The notes below the pieces were generated by a model. That model did not search any database. It was not told the DNA's origin and worked only from the letters and a program-made list of their open reading frames with translations. From Paraburkholderia aromaticivorans (GTDB lineage Bacteria; Pseudomonadota; Gammaproteobacteria; Burkholderiales; Burkholderiaceae): a DNA stretch of 64,000 bases. Shown piece by piece: positions 27,852 to 37,046 of the stretch. The stretch spans positions 1,054,001-1,118,000 of the forward strand of contig NZ_CP022990.1 of assembly GCF_002278075.1 (NCBI RefSeq). The letters are read 5' to 3'. The translations under genes and the position numbers were made by a program. Every line of letters begins with the position of its first letter. Position 1 is the first letter of the stretch.

Positions 27852-30800
27852 TCATTGCGTTGCGACCTTCGTCGTGGACGCCGTTTTCACAGGCGCATCG
27901 TTTAGCAACGGCTGCAACACCGGCGCCAGCGACTTCAGCAACTGCACCGAGAGCGCGCTCGTGAACTCGTAATGCGCGGCATACGGTTCATGCACCCACG
28001 CGGTCAGCGTGCCGTAGAAGCGGTCGCCCATCGCGAACACGAAGGTCGCGCTGCGGTTCACCTTGCGCGACTCGATCAGCCGGGCGCCTTTGGCGAACAC
28101 ATTGAAGCGTTGATCGCCGGTGCCGGTCTTGCCGTACACCTGCAGCGTCTGACCGTCTGGGAACGTCATGCCTTGCGCAAGACGCTTCGCCGTGCCGCCC
28201 GTCACCACGTCACGCAACAGCGCTTTCACCACGCCCGCGATTTCCGGCGACAACTGCTGCTGCGGCGCCACCGCCGCGCGGCGGAAATGCGTTTCGTAAG
28301 GCGTGTCTTTCGCGAAATCGAGTTGCGTGAGGCTTTCGGTCGGCACCTTGTTGCCGTCGTTGGCAATCACGCCGATCAATTGCGCGAGCGCGGCGGGCCG
28401 GTCGCCCGACGCGCCGATCGCCGCCGCATACGAAGGCGTGAGCGTCGCGAACGGATAACCAAGGGCCTGCCACGATTTGCCGATCGCATCATAGGCGCGC
28501 AGTTCGACCATCCGCTTGATGCGGCGGTCCTGCGTCGCGTGATAGCGCGTCTTGAAGAGCCACGAATAGGTCGACAGACGCACGTCACGGCTCGCACGCT
28601 GGATCTGGTCGAGCGTGGAGTCGGGATGCTCGCGCAGATAGTTGAGGGTCCACAGTTCCAACGGATGCACGCTCGAGATATAGCCGCGGTCGTTCAGATT
28701 GAAGCGGTCGATGGCGTATTTGACGTACAGGTTCGCGAGGTCTTCGTCGTCGAGCACCGAGGCGGCGGGCGTATTTTTCAGCGCCGTGCGCATCTGAGCG
28801 TTGAACCATGCATTCGACTCGTCCGGCGCGACGCTGCGCAACACCGTCGCCACTTTGGGCGGCGATTTACGCACGCCGAGCAGCAGCAGCGTCAAGGCCT
28901 GATCGCGCGTTTTGCCGTGATACTTCGTGTAGAAACGATTCATGTACACGCGGCTTTCCTGATCGGCAAAGCGCGTCAAATACATCTTGCGGGTCGCCGG
29001 ATCGCCCAGCCATTGCGACGACGGGCCGGTGGTCTGCACCATTTCGTAGTGAACGATGTCGCGCATCAGGCGCACGAACACCAGGTTCACCGAATGCTGG
29101 AAGGCGCGGTGCACGGTCAGGATGCGGCTGTTGTCGTCGGATTCGAAATTGTTGAAGGTCTGCGCGCCGCCGCCCGTGTAGAACGTTTCACCGGGACTGG
29201 CCGAGTATTTGCGCTCCACGGCCGCGTCGAGCATGGCTTGCAGCGAACGGTTCGAGGTGTGCGCCAGGTAATCGAGCGCCCAGCGCGTGAGCTGGTCGTT
29301 CGGATCGGGCTTGACGGCTTTCAGCTCCGCTGTGCTCAGCGGTGCATAACGCCGGTGCAGGTCGGAGACGATCTGCAAATACGTCACCACGGTACGTAGT
29401 TTCGCCGTCGAACCGAGATTGAGCCGCGCGCCGGAATTGATATCGAACGGCTGGTTGACGCTGTCGGTTTGCACGCGCACGAGGTTGGCGCCGTCGCGCC
29501 GCTCGAACAACGTGAAGCTATAGGCGATCTTCGACGGATCGTCCGACGCGCGCAGCATTTCGAAGCCGACCAGACCCGCGGCTTTCGCGCCGTCACGCGT
29601 AGCGGCAGCGGCGAGGCGTTCGCTCACGGCTTGCTGAACGGCGTTGTTGAGCGTGCCCGTCGCCTGGAGATCGAGGCGGTCGAGTTCGTAAAAACTCCGA
29701 ATGCCGAGCGCGGCCAGCAGGTGCGAGCGCATGGACGTCACCGCCTTGCGCGACACGAAGGAATCCATGCTCGCCGTTCGCGCGGGCGCACGATGCAAAT
29801 CGACCACGGCGGACAGCGCCGCATCGCGCAGCGGCATCGACACGATGCCGCCGTTCGCGAGCAGCCGCAGATAACTGTCGGTCAGCCGTTCGAGTTCCTT
29901 GTAACCGTGATGCAGGAAATACGACGGCGCGCGCTGCGCGATCATCAGCGAAAGCACCTGGCGGAACGCCACCCCCTGCTCCGGCAGATTCTGTTCGGTC
30001 GACGGCGCTGTCAGAATACGGTTGACGTCGTTGAAATCGCGTCCGTACCAGGCGGCGAGCCCGTCGCCAATGCCGTTGATTTCGCCGATACCCGGCTGCG
30101 CGGCGAGCGGCACCGAGTTGAGATAGTGGACCACGATCTGCCTGCGCGCCGGCATGGTTTGCGGGCCGTTCAGATAAGCACGCACCGAAGCCGACGCGAT
30201 CTGCCGTAATTTCTCCGGCGGGCTCGCGGTGCGCCCGCCTGCCGAGTGGCGGAATTTTTCGATCTGCGTGGCGAGCGTGCTGCCGCCGGGTTGTGCCTGA
30301 TGGTGGTTGAACACGCGCACGCCTTGATCGGCCAGGGCGCGGCTGAAGCGTCCCCAGTCGATTGCCGGATTGCGGTTCGGCTGATCCGGATCGAGCAGAT
30401 AGCGGTCTTCGATAAAAAGCAGCGAATTCACGACGAGCGGCGGAATCGCGTCGAAGTCATCGTAGACGCGGCCAGGAAACTGCGCGGCGAAAAGCGGCGC
30501 GCCGGTGCCGTCGAAGAGTTGCAAGCCCGCGCGGTCCTTTTCTTCGTATGGAAGAAAGAGGCCGTTATCCGCCAGCGTCAGCATCCGCTCGGAGTCGCGC
30601 GCCTGGGCACTGATGGCAAATCCGTTTTGCAACAGGCGCTGCTGGATCGACGGCAACAGCGCGTAGCCCAGACGGCTGTCGTAAGGGCCCTGGCTGGATT
30701 CGGGAAAACGGATGGCGTGACTGGGACCGTCGGCGACGGAGAAACCCACGTCGCGAGTCAATTCGGAGAGATAGCGCGCCTGCAATCGCGATGTTTCGAT

Positions 30801-30932
30801 CTCGACCTGGCAAAAGCGCGCCGCGAGGGCCAGCGCGAGCAATAACGCTGCCGCCAGCGCCCATTTGAACCACTTCCGGGCAGGCGCCGTGCCTGTCGCG
30901 CGAAACGGTAACCGAACCAGTGGCCGATTCAT
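27852..30932 (-). CDS. Large class A penicillin-binding protein (GT51 transglycosylase + transpeptidase)
   Basis: 1026 residues from the ATG at 30932 (GGGGAGAGCAGC upstream). One membrane helix lies at ~22-41. The GT51 domain has the catalytic Glu175 (LLFIEDRYLL) and GGSTLATQIEKF. The transpeptidase domain has the SxxK box (NLGSTAKLRT) and a KTGT box (YGKTGTGDQRF). The protein is longer than PBP1a/1b, with a ~130-residue insert between the membrane helix and GT51 domain. It should act in the periplasm in peptidoglycan synthesis, probably as an accessory to the housekeeping enzymes. It is convergent with the ROK gene. Confidence 0.88.
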   Translation of the reverse strand: MNRPLVRLPFRATGTAPARKWFKWALAAALLLALALAARFCQVEIETSRLQARYLSELTRDVGFSVADGPSHAIRFPESSQGPYDSRLGYALLPSIQQRLLQNGFAISAQARDSERMLTLADNGLFLPYEEKDRAGLQLFDGTGAPLFAAQFPGRVYDDFDAIPPLVVNSLLFIEDRYLLDPDQPNRNPAIDWGRFSRALADQGVRVFNHHQAQPGGSTLATQIEKFRHSAGGRTASPPEKLRQIASASVRAYLNGPQTMPARRQIVVHYLNSVPLAAQPGIGEINGIGDGLAAWYGRDFNDVNRILTAPSTEQNLPEQGVAFRQVLSLMIAQRAPSYFLHHGYKELERLTDSYLRLLANGGIVSMPLRDAALSAVVDLHRAPARTASMDSFVSRKAVTSMRSHLLAALGIRSFYELDRLDLQATGTLNNAVQQAVSERLAAAATRDGAKAAGLVGFEMLRASDDPSKIAYSFTLFERRDGANLVRVQTDSVNQPFDINSGARLNLGSTAKLRTVVTYLQIVSDLHRRYAPLSTAELKAVKPDPNDQLTRWALDYLAHTSNRSLQAMLDAAVERKYSASPGETFYTGGGAQTFNNFESDDNSRILTVHRAFQHSVNLVFVRLMRDIVHYEMVQTTGPSSQWLGDPATRKMYLTRFADQESRVYMNRFYTKYHGKTRDQALTLLLLGVRKSPPKVATVLRSVAPDESNAWFNAQMRTALKNTPAASVLDDEDLANLYVKYAIDRFNLNDRGYISSVHPLELWTLNYLREHPDSTLDQIQRASRDVRLSTYSWLFKTRYHATQDRRIKRMVELRAYDAIGKSWQALGYPFATLTPSYAAAIGASGDRPAALAQLIGVIANDGNKVPTESLTQLDFAKDTPYETHFRRAAVAPQQQLSPEIAGVVKALLRDVVTGGTAKRLAQGMTFPDGQTLQVYGKTGTGDQRFNVFAKGARLIESRKVNRSATFVFAMGDRFYGTLTAWVHEPYAAHYEFTSALSVQLLKSLAPVLQPLLNDAPVKTASTTKVATQ

Positions 30933-31114
30933 GCTGCTCTCCCCGAGCGGGCGCCGTGCTCTTCTGACCTGACGCGCCTTCAAAAGAGTGTAGCTCGGAA
31001 CGCGAAGCCGCTAACGGTACGGATTTACCCGAGAGTGTCACGGCTACAACACCCTTTTGCGAGGCATGGCGCAGGCGCCATCGCCATGCGATATTGAGAG
31101 ACTTTCGTGTGTCG

Positions 31115-31142
31115 AAAAAAGCGCCTCTTCAGGCGCTTTTTT
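31115..31142 (-). terminator. Terminator overlapping the end of the LysR gene
   Basis: AAAAAAGCGCCT-CTTC-AGGCGCTTTTTT is a perfect 12-bp stem with a 4-nt loop. The LysR stop codon (31129-31131) is inside the hairpin. The symmetrical A/T flanks allow termination in both directions. Confidence 0.9.
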
Positions 31143-32130
31143 GCTTGCGTGCCGTGTGCGCCGGCAGCCGTTTTCGCGGCGGCCGCGGCGTTTGCAGCGG
31201 TTGCGGCGGATGCACACGCAGCAATTCGATGAACTGTTGGGCCGGCGGCGACAGCACGCCGCCCTTGCGTGTCACGATGCCGAACGTTTGCGACGGCGAT
31301 TTGAGCTTCACCGGCACGAGGCGCAGCATCTTTTTCCGCACGAACAAACCGGCGATCGCGCTGGGCAACAGCGAAACCAGATCGTGACTGCTTTGCAGGA
31401 GTGCAACCGTCACGAAAGTCGAGGCCGTCGAAACCGGGTTATCCGGCATCTGCAGACCGGCCAGATCCATCTCCCGTTCGAGCAGCGCGTGCAGCGGCAT
31501 ATGCGACGGATACATCACCCAACGGTGACCGGCCAGATCGCGCAGTTTCACTTCTTTGTTCGGCAACGGCGGATGGCCGTAGCCCACCACCACTGAAAGC
31601 GGCTCGTCGCCTAGCGGACGGTAATGATATTTCGACGGATCGGCCGCCACTGCCGCGCGGCCGATCACCAGATCGAGCCGGCCGTCGTCGAGTTGCTGCA
31701 GCATGCGCGCGCTCGTGTCTTCCACCACTTCGACGGAAAGATCCGGCTGACCGGCATGCAACTGATTCAGCGCCGGCACGACGCACTCGGGAATCGCTCC
31801 CATGATCGCGCCGATCGCGAGACGCCCGCCGCGCCCGGAACGTATCTCGGCGACGTCCTGGCAGAGCGCGGTGAGATCGGTCGTCACGAGGCGCGCGTAG
31901 CGGATCACGCAATGGCCGAGCTGGTTCGGGATCATGCCGCTTTTCGAGCGCTCGAAGAGCGGCGCCTCGAGCATCGACTCCAGTTCCTGCAACGCCTTGC
32001 TGGCCGCCGACTGCGTCATCGACATTACGCCGGCGGCTTTGTGCAGCGACTTCTGGTCGTCGAGCGCGATCAGCAGTTGCAGTTGCTTCATGCGCAGTTT
32101 CGAAAGCAGAAGATTCAGGGTGTCTTTCAT
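31129..32130 (-). CDS. LysR-family transcriptional regulator (GbpR-like)
   Basis: 333 residues. The LysR helix-turn-helix is at ~17-75 (KSLHKAAGVMSMTQSAASKA). The substrate domain has IGAIMGAIPECVVPALNQL. The C-terminus is a basic, Pro-rich tail (PPRKRLPAHTARKQKSA) beyond the usual length. The gene is divergent from the L-KDA dehydratase gene, the classical position of a LysR activator and its target. GbpR-type members respond to sugars such as arabinose or galactose, which suits that neighbour. Confidence 0.9.
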   Translation of the reverse strand: MKDTLNLLLSKLRMKQLQLLIALDDQKSLHKAAGVMSMTQSAASKALQELESMLEAPLFERSKSGMIPNQLGHCVIRYARLVTTDLTALCQDVAEIRSGRGGRLAIGAIMGAIPECVVPALNQLHAGQPDLSVEVVEDTSARMLQQLDDGRLDLVIGRAAVAADPSKYHYRPLGDEPLSVVVGYGHPPLPNKEVKLRDLAGHRWVMYPSHMPLHALLEREMDLAGLQMPDNPVSTASTFVTVALLQSSHDLVSLLPSAIAGLFVRKKMLRLVPVKLKSPSQTFGIVTRKGGVLSPPAQQFIELLRVHPPQPLQTPRPPRKRLPAHTARKQKSA

Positions 32131-32140
32131 GGCGTGCCGG

Positions 32141-32165
32141 GCTCAAGCGCTAAAGCGCGGGTAAG
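32141..32165. repeat. Dispersed GCGCTTTAGCGCTTGAG repeat
   Basis: On the minus strand this reads CTTACCCGCGCTTTAGCGCTTGAGC, sharing the GCGCTTTAGCGCTT core with the 49-bp units at 16191-16337. It lies next to the LysR start. It is likely one copy of a genome-wide intergenic repeat. Confidence 0.55.
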
Positions 32166-32199
32166 TCGCAAAAGCGATCACAAGATGGAAACAATTCAA

Positions 32200-32226
32200 T
32201 ATACCTGTCGCGTCCACCTCCGTATA
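32200..32226. promoter_or_regulatory. Candidate LysR-binding site
   Basis: TATAC (32200-32204) and GTATA (32222-32226) form a perfect inverted repeat with a 17-bp spacer, in the divergent region between LysR (32130) and L-KDA dehydratase (32277). Short arms make this tentative. Confidence 0.4.
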
Positions 32227-32276
32227 GTCGGCAGCAATCTTCCGGTATTCCAACACCCTCGAAAACGCACCTCGCC

Positions 32277-33209
32277 ATGACCCAGACTTCGCATCCTGCC
32301 GCATTGCGCGGCGTGTTCCCCGTCGTGCCGACCATCTTCGACGAGGCCGGCCGTCTCGACCTCGAAGGCCAGAAGCGCTGCATCGACTTCATGATCGACG
32401 CGGGCTCGAACGGGCTGTGCATTCTGGCGAACTTCTCCGAGCAGTTCGCCCTCTCCGACGACGAGCGCACGACGCTGATGCACGTCGCGCTCGAACACGT
32501 CGCGGGCCGCGTGCCGGTGATCGTCACGACCACGCATTTCAGTTCGCACCAGTGCGCCGAACGCAGCCGCAGCGCGCAAGCCGCGGGCGCCGCGATGGTC
32601 ATGATCATGCCGCCATACCACGGCGCGACGATCCGCATCGGCGAGCGCGGCATCTTCGAGTTCTACCGTGCCGTGTCCGACGCGATCGAGATTCCGATCA
32701 TGATTCAGGACGCGCCGGTGAGCGGCACGGCCTTGTCCGCGCCGTTTCTCGCCCGCATGGCGCGCGAAATCGACCACGTGTCGTACTTCAAGATCGAGGT
32801 GCCGCAGGCGGCCAACAAACTGCGCGAACTCATCGAACTCGGCGGCGATGCAATCGTGGGGCCGTGGGACGGCGAAGAGGCGATCACGCTGATGGCCGAT
32901 CTGGATGCGGGCGCAACCGGTTCGATGACGGGCGGCGGCTACGCCGACGGCATCCGCCGGATCGTGGACGCCTATGCGGCCGGCGACATCGAGGCGGCGG
33001 CCGCGCACTATCAGCAGTGGCTGCCGCTGATCAACTATGAAAACCGCCAGGGCGGGCTCGCGTCGTGCAAGGCGCTAATGAAGGAAGGCGGCGTGATCCG
33101 TTCGGACGCGGTGCGCCATCCGTTGCCGCAGATGCATCCGGCCACCCGCGAAGGACTGTTGAATGTCGCGCGGCGGCTCCATCCGCTGGTGTTGCGCTGG
33201 GGTCGCTAA
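32277..33209 (+). CDS. L-2-keto-3-deoxyarabonate dehydratase (EC 4.2.1.43)
   Basis: 310 residues of the DapA/NAL fold. The Schiff-base Lys is residue 172 (VSYFKIEVP). Stretches such as HRGVFPVVPT-like RGVFPVVPTIF, GLCILANFSEQFALSDDER, MIMPPYHGAT and AGATGSMTGGGYADGIR match, as I recall them, the Azospirillum enzyme of the non-phosphorylative L-arabinose pathway, which turns L-2-keto-3-deoxyarabonate into 2-oxoglutarate semialdehyde. Other arabinose-pathway enzymes are not in the window. It is controlled probably by the divergent LysR protein. Confidence 0.88.
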   Translation: MTQTSHPAALRGVFPVVPTIFDEAGRLDLEGQKRCIDFMIDAGSNGLCILANFSEQFALSDDERTTLMHVALEHVAGRVPVIVTTTHFSSHQCAERSRSAQAAGAAMVMIMPPYHGATIRIGERGIFEFYRAVSDAIEIPIMIQDAPVSGTALSAPFLARMAREIDHVSYFKIEVPQAANKLRELIELGGDAIVGPWDGEEAITLMADLDAGATGSMTGGGYADGIRRIVDAYAAGDIEAAAAHYQQWLPLINYENRQGGLASCKALMKEGGVIRSDAVRHPLPQMHPATREGLLNVARRLHPLVLRWGR

Positions 33210-33246
33210 CCCGCGCCGGGAAGCAGCCGGACGCAGCGATGAATCT

Positions 33247-33295
33247 GGTCACGATCAGGTCAAAGTCGGGTCAAAGTCGGGTCACAGTCAGGTCG
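33247..33295. promoter_or_regulatory. Four-plus tandem 11-bp direct repeats before the ECF sigma gene
   Basis: Units GGTCACGATCA (33247), GGTCAAAGTCG (33258), GGTCAAAGTCG (33269) and GGTCACAGTCA (33280), then a partial GGTCG at 33291. The period of one helical turn resembles the 11-bp direct repeats bound by PhoB/OmpR-type regulators. The array starts 38 bp after the dehydratase stop and ends 110 bp before the sigma gene. Confidence 0.6.
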
Positions 33296-33404
33296 AATAC
33301 GCACACACCGCATCAACGGATGCAAGCCGAGGGGAAAAAAACCGCATATAAGACGGCGGAGAAATTGAGTAACATAGGCCCGCAAGCTCACCCTAACTTT
33401 CTCC

Positions 33405-33974
33405 ATGACCGCCAAGCCTCGAGAACTGACGCCGGAAACCCTTGCCGAGCTGCTCGAACGTGTCGCCAAACAGGATGCCGCGGCATTGCGCGAGCTTTAT
33501 GATCTCGCCGCCCCGAAACTGTTTGGCCTCGCCCTCCGTATATTGAGCAAGCATGAGTGGGCCGAAGAAGTCTTGCAGGACAGCTTCGTCAACATTTGGC
33601 GTTTCGCCGGCGACTATCGCCGCGCGCTGTCCGCCCCGATGACGTGGATGTCGGCCATCGTCCGTAATCGTGCTCTCGATCACCTGCGGCGGGTCAACAC
33701 GCAGGAAACAGAATGGAGCGATGCGTTGGACGATCTCCTGGCGGCCGGCGATCCGGATCCCGAAGCGCTGACCGCGGTCAGCCTGCAGGCACGTTTGCTG
33801 GCCGGCTGCATGCAGCAACTGGAGCCGGCACAGCGTCAGGCGGTCGCCCTCGCCTACCTGCGCGATCAGAGCCATAGCGAGATCGCGGAAGTGCTGACGG
33901 TGCCGCTCGGCACCATCAAGTCATGGATCCGGCGCGGCCTCGCCAAGCTGAAGACCTGCCTGGGAGGCGAGTGA
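33405..33974 (+). CDS. ECF-type RNA polymerase sigma factor
   Basis: 189 residues. Region 2 includes LYDLAAPKLFGLALRI and WAEEVLQDSFVNIWRFA; region 4 includes LEPAQRQAVALAYLRDQSHS and LTVPLGTIKSWIRRGLAKL. It is of the SigK/RpoE-like ECF group. The stop overlaps the anti-sigma start by one base (33974), so both are translated together. The activating stress is unknown. The 11-bp repeat array upstream suggests additional control by a DNA-binding activator. Confidence 0.93.
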   Translation: MTAKPRELTPETLAELLERVAKQDAAALRELYDLAAPKLFGLALRILSKHEWAEEVLQDSFVNIWRFAGDYRRALSAPMTWMSAIVRNRALDHLRRVNTQETEWSDALDDLLAAGDPDPEALTAVSLQARLLAGCMQQLEPAQRQAVALAYLRDQSHSEIAEVLTVPLGTIKSWIRRGLAKLKTCLGGE

Positions 33975-34756
33975 TGAATCTCCATCGCTATCCTCAGCTA
34001 GTCGATCTGCTGGCCGCCGAGTATGTGCTCGGCACGTTGCGCGGCGGCGCGCGGCGCCGCTTCCAACGCTACGCGGACCACGACACGACGATCCGCAAGG
34101 CCGTCGACGAATGGCAGCGCCGCATCTCGCCGATGGCCGAACTCGCGGAGCCGCGCATGCCCCCCGCCGCCGTGTGGGACGCCATCGAACGGCGGCTCGG
34201 CCTCACGGCCGCGCGTGACGCGGCACGCCCGCGCACCGTGGTGGAAACGCCGGCGCGGCCGGCGCGCAGCCTGTTCGAGAATCTGGCGTTCTGGCGCGGC
34301 TGGGCACTCGGCGTCACGGGTCTCGCCGCGGTCGCCGTGGTGGTCGCCGTCCGCTCGCTGTTGCCCTCCGCCACGGCGCCTGTCACCGCGCCGACCGTGG
34401 CTCAGCAAGCAGAAGCAACCGTGTCGCATGTCGCCGTGCTGAACAATAAGGACGCGCATCCGGTCATGCTGGTCGCATGGGATGAAGCGCATTCGACCAT
34501 GACGGTGCAACCGCTCGGCAAGGTCGACCTGCCCGTGGGCCGGGCGATGGAACTGTGGGGCATTCCGGCGAGCGGCCACCCGGTCTCGCTCGGCATGCTG
34601 CCGGACAGCGCGAACGGAAAGGTCACCGCCGGTCAGCAGAAGCCGGAGAGTTATGCGGCGCTGGCCGTCTCGATCGAAGCGCCGGGCGGCTCGCCTGATC
34701 ACAATGCGCCTAGCGGTCCGGTGGTATACACCGGCAAGCTGCTGCCGGTGTCGTGA
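33974..34756 (+). CDS. Membrane anti-sigma factor (RskA-type)
   Basis: 260 residues from the ATG at 33974. The cytoplasmic N-terminus (LVDLLAAEYVLGTLRGGARR) is the sigma-binding helix bundle, and a single membrane helix lies at ~118-140 (ALGVTGLAAVAVVVAVRSLL). The periplasmic C-terminal domain is RskA-like (LWGIPASGHPVSLGMLPDS). It has no zinc-binding HxxxCxxC motif. It holds the ECF factor inactive until an envelope signal releases it. Confidence 0.9.
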   Translation: MNLHRYPQLVDLLAAEYVLGTLRGGARRRFQRYADHDTTIRKAVDEWQRRISPMAELAEPRMPPAAVWDAIERRLGLTAARDAARPRTVVETPARPARSLFENLAFWRGWALGVTGLAAVAVVVAVRSLLPSATAPVTAPTVAQQAEATVSHVAVLNNKDAHPVMLVAWDEAHSTMTVQPLGKVDLPVGRAMELWGIPASGHPVSLGMLPDSANGKVTAGQQKPESYAALAVSIEAPGGSPDHNAPSGPVVYTGKLLPVS

Positions 34757-34903
34757 CGGGACTTATGCCGAACGTCGCCCCGCCGTTCAGTCCGGCAAGG
34801 CCGGCATTCGCTCGACGCGGGCGCCGCCTTGCCTCGCCACTCTTGCACACGGCAAGCGCACGACGGCTGGACGCGAGCGCGCGATTGCCGCTACCCTAAC
34901 CCT

Positions 34904-36184
34904 ATGCAAAGCTTTTACGAAGCCACTGTCACCCGCTCGTCCGCTTATGCGCCGCTCGCCGGGCGGCGTAGCGCCAACGTCTGCATCATCGGCGGCGGCC
35001 TTGCGGGATTGTCCACGGCGTTGGGGCTCGCCGAGCGAGGCGTCGCCGACGTCACCGTGCTCGAAGCCCGGCAGGTGGGTTTCGGCGCGTCCGGGCGCAA
35101 TGGCGGATTCGTGTTCGGCGGCTACAGCCTCGATTGCGCCGACCTGTTGAAAACCCTCGGTGCGGCCCGCGCCCGCGAGCTCTACACGTTGACCACCGAC
35201 GCCGTCGATCTGATGAGGAAGCGCATTGCGCGCTATAGCATCGACTGCGACGCGACCGATGCCGGCGTGATCCTCGCGAACTGGTTCGACGAACCGGCGC
35301 GGCTCGAATCGCAGCGGCGTCTGATGCGCGACTCGTTCGGCGTCGAGTGGGAACCGGTGACGGCGGAACAGCTCGCTTCGCAGCTGAAGACGCGCCGCTA
35401 TCACGGCGGCCTGTTCGAGCGCAACGCATTCCACTTTCATCCGCTCAAATATGTACTCGGCGTGGCCGGCGCCGCATCCCATGCCGGCGTGCAGATTCAT
35501 GAGCACTCGCCCGTCGTGCGTCTGCAGCGCGACGGCGCCGGCTTCGTGGTGCACACGCGGCACGGCGCGCTCGAAGCGCGCCATGTCGTGATGGCCGGCG
35601 GCGGCTACGCGCGTCGCGTCTACCCGCGGGTCGAACGCGCCGTGCTGCCGATCGCCACCTACGTGATGGCGACCGAACCGCTCGGTGCGCGCCTGAAAGA
35701 CGCGCTCGACACCCGCGCCGCCGTCTACGACACCCGCTTCGCCTTCGACTATTACCGGCCGCTGCCCGACACGCGCATTCTGTGGGGCGGCCGCATCTCG
35801 GTGCGCGACCGCGCGCCCGAGGTGATCGCGCGCCTGTTGCGGCGCGATCTGCTGAAGGTCTATCCGCAGTTGCACGACGTGCGTATCGAGCACGCGTGGG
35901 GCGGCTTGATGAGCTACGCGCGGCACAAGATGCCGCAAATCGGCCGCAGCACGGACGGCGTCTGGTACGCGGTCGGCTTCGGCGGGCACGGCATGGCGCC
36001 GACCACCGTGTCCGGCGAACTGCTGGCGGCGGCCATTGCCGGCGAGCGCCCGGTGCCCGAGGCATTTGCAACGTTCGGTCTGACGCCCACGTATGGCGCG
36101 CTGGGTCTCGCGGCCGCGCAACTCACCTACACCGCCATGCAGACACGCGACGCGCTCGCCGCGCGCCGCCGGCCTGCCGTTTGA
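34904..36184 (+). CDS. FAD-dependent amine/amino-acid oxidase (PuuB/DAO-like)
   Basis: 426 residues from the ATG at 34904. The dinucleotide fold is VCIIGGGLAGLSTALGLAER with GFGASGRNGGFVFGGY just after, the pattern of gamma-glutamylputrescine oxidase and related DAO enzymes. The C-terminal part has WGGLMSYARHKMPQIGR and VGFGGHGMAPTTVSGEL. The likely reaction is oxidation of a secondary amine or N-substituted amino acid with O2 or a quinone. It is next to a TetR gene downstream but has no pathway partners here. Confidence 0.85.
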   Translation: MQSFYEATVTRSSAYAPLAGRRSANVCIIGGGLAGLSTALGLAERGVADVTVLEARQVGFGASGRNGGFVFGGYSLDCADLLKTLGAARARELYTLTTDAVDLMRKRIARYSIDCDATDAGVILANWFDEPARLESQRRLMRDSFGVEWEPVTAEQLASQLKTRRYHGGLFERNAFHFHPLKYVLGVAGAASHAGVQIHEHSPVVRLQRDGAGFVVHTRHGALEARHVVMAGGGYARRVYPRVERAVLPIATYVMATEPLGARLKDALDTRAAVYDTRFAFDYYRPLPDTRILWGGRISVRDRAPEVIARLLRRDLLKVYPQLHDVRIEHAWGGLMSYARHKMPQIGRSTDGVWYAVGFGGHGMAPTTVSGELLAAAIAGERPVPEAFATFGLTPTYGALGLAAAQLTYTAMQTRDALAARRRPAV

Positions 36185-36278
36185 GGTCGGCCAATACGTG
36201 CCCGCTTAGGTCCGGGACCCGCGCCGGCCGTCGATTTGGCCATGCTAGAATGCGCCGTCACTGCCGCTCGAATACACA

Positions 36279-36974
36279 ATGAAAAAGGGAAGCAAGGCTG
36301 CCGAGCCTGATACCAACGGCATCCCGTCCGACAGTCCGCGTACCGACACCCGGCGCAAGTACGACCCGGAACAGACCAAGCGCAATATCCTCGAGGTCGC
36401 GACCCAGGAGTTCTCCGCGATGGGATTGGCGGGCGCACGCGTCGACGCGATCGCGGAGCGTACCAACACCACCAAGCGCATGCTGTACTACTACTTCGGC
36501 AGCAAGGAAGGGTTGTACCAGGCAGTGCTGGAAAAGGTGTATGGAGACATTCGCGCACTCGAACAGGATCTGCACGTCAGCGAGCTCGATCCGATCGAGG
36601 GCATGCGCGCGCTGGTCGAGTTTACGTTCGACTATCACGACCGTCAGCGCGATTTCGTGCGGCTCGTCACCATCGAAAATATTCACGGCGCGAAGTACGT
36701 CGAGCAGGTCAAAAGCTTCAAAGGCCGCAACGTCACCGTGATTCATACGATCGAAGATCTGCTCAAGCGCGGTATCGCGGCAGGCCAGTTCCGCAGCGAC
36801 ATCGATCCCATCGATCTGCATCTGCTGATCAGTTCGCTGTGCTTTCACCGCGTCGGCAATCGCCATACCTTCGGCGCGGCGTTCGGGCGCGACCCCTCGC
36901 ATCCGCGCTTGCGCGCGCGGCATCGCGCCATGATCGTCGATGCCGTGCTGCGATTCGTGCGCAAAGACGATTGA
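36279..36974 (+). CDS. TetR-family transcriptional regulator
   Basis: 231 residues. A basic leader (KKGSKAAEPDTNG) precedes the TetR helix-turn-helix (LEVATQEFSAMGLAGARVDA to NTTKRMLYYYFGSKEGLYQA). The C-terminal domain resembles the nucleotide/aromatic-regulator group (TetR_C-type, YHDRQRDFVRLVTIENIHG). It converges on the MFS gene with a shared terminator. It is a plausible regulator of the quinate/shikimate genes next door. Confidence 0.9.
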   Translation: MKKGSKAAEPDTNGIPSDSPRTDTRRKYDPEQTKRNILEVATQEFSAMGLAGARVDAIAERTNTTKRMLYYYFGSKEGLYQAVLEKVYGDIRALEQDLHVSELDPIEGMRALVEFTFDYHDRQRDFVRLVTIENIHGAKYVEQVKSFKGRNVTVIHTIEDLLKRGIAAGQFRSDIDPIDLHLLISSLCFHRVGNRHTFGAAFGRDPSHPRLRARHRAMIVDAVLRFVRKDD

Positions 36975-36989
36975 GGCGAGCCTCAACGT

Positions 36990-37028
36990 AAAAAACGGGA
37001 CGTGGCCTGCGCCACGTCCCGTTTTTTT
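36990..37028. terminator. Bidirectional terminator between TetR and MFS genes
   Basis: A run of A followed by CGGGACGTGGC - CTGC - GCCACGTCCCG and a T-run. The stem is 11 bp of GC-rich sequence and symmetrical, serving both convergent genes. Confidence 0.92.
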
Positions 37029-37046
37029 CATCGGTTTGCGGACCGC

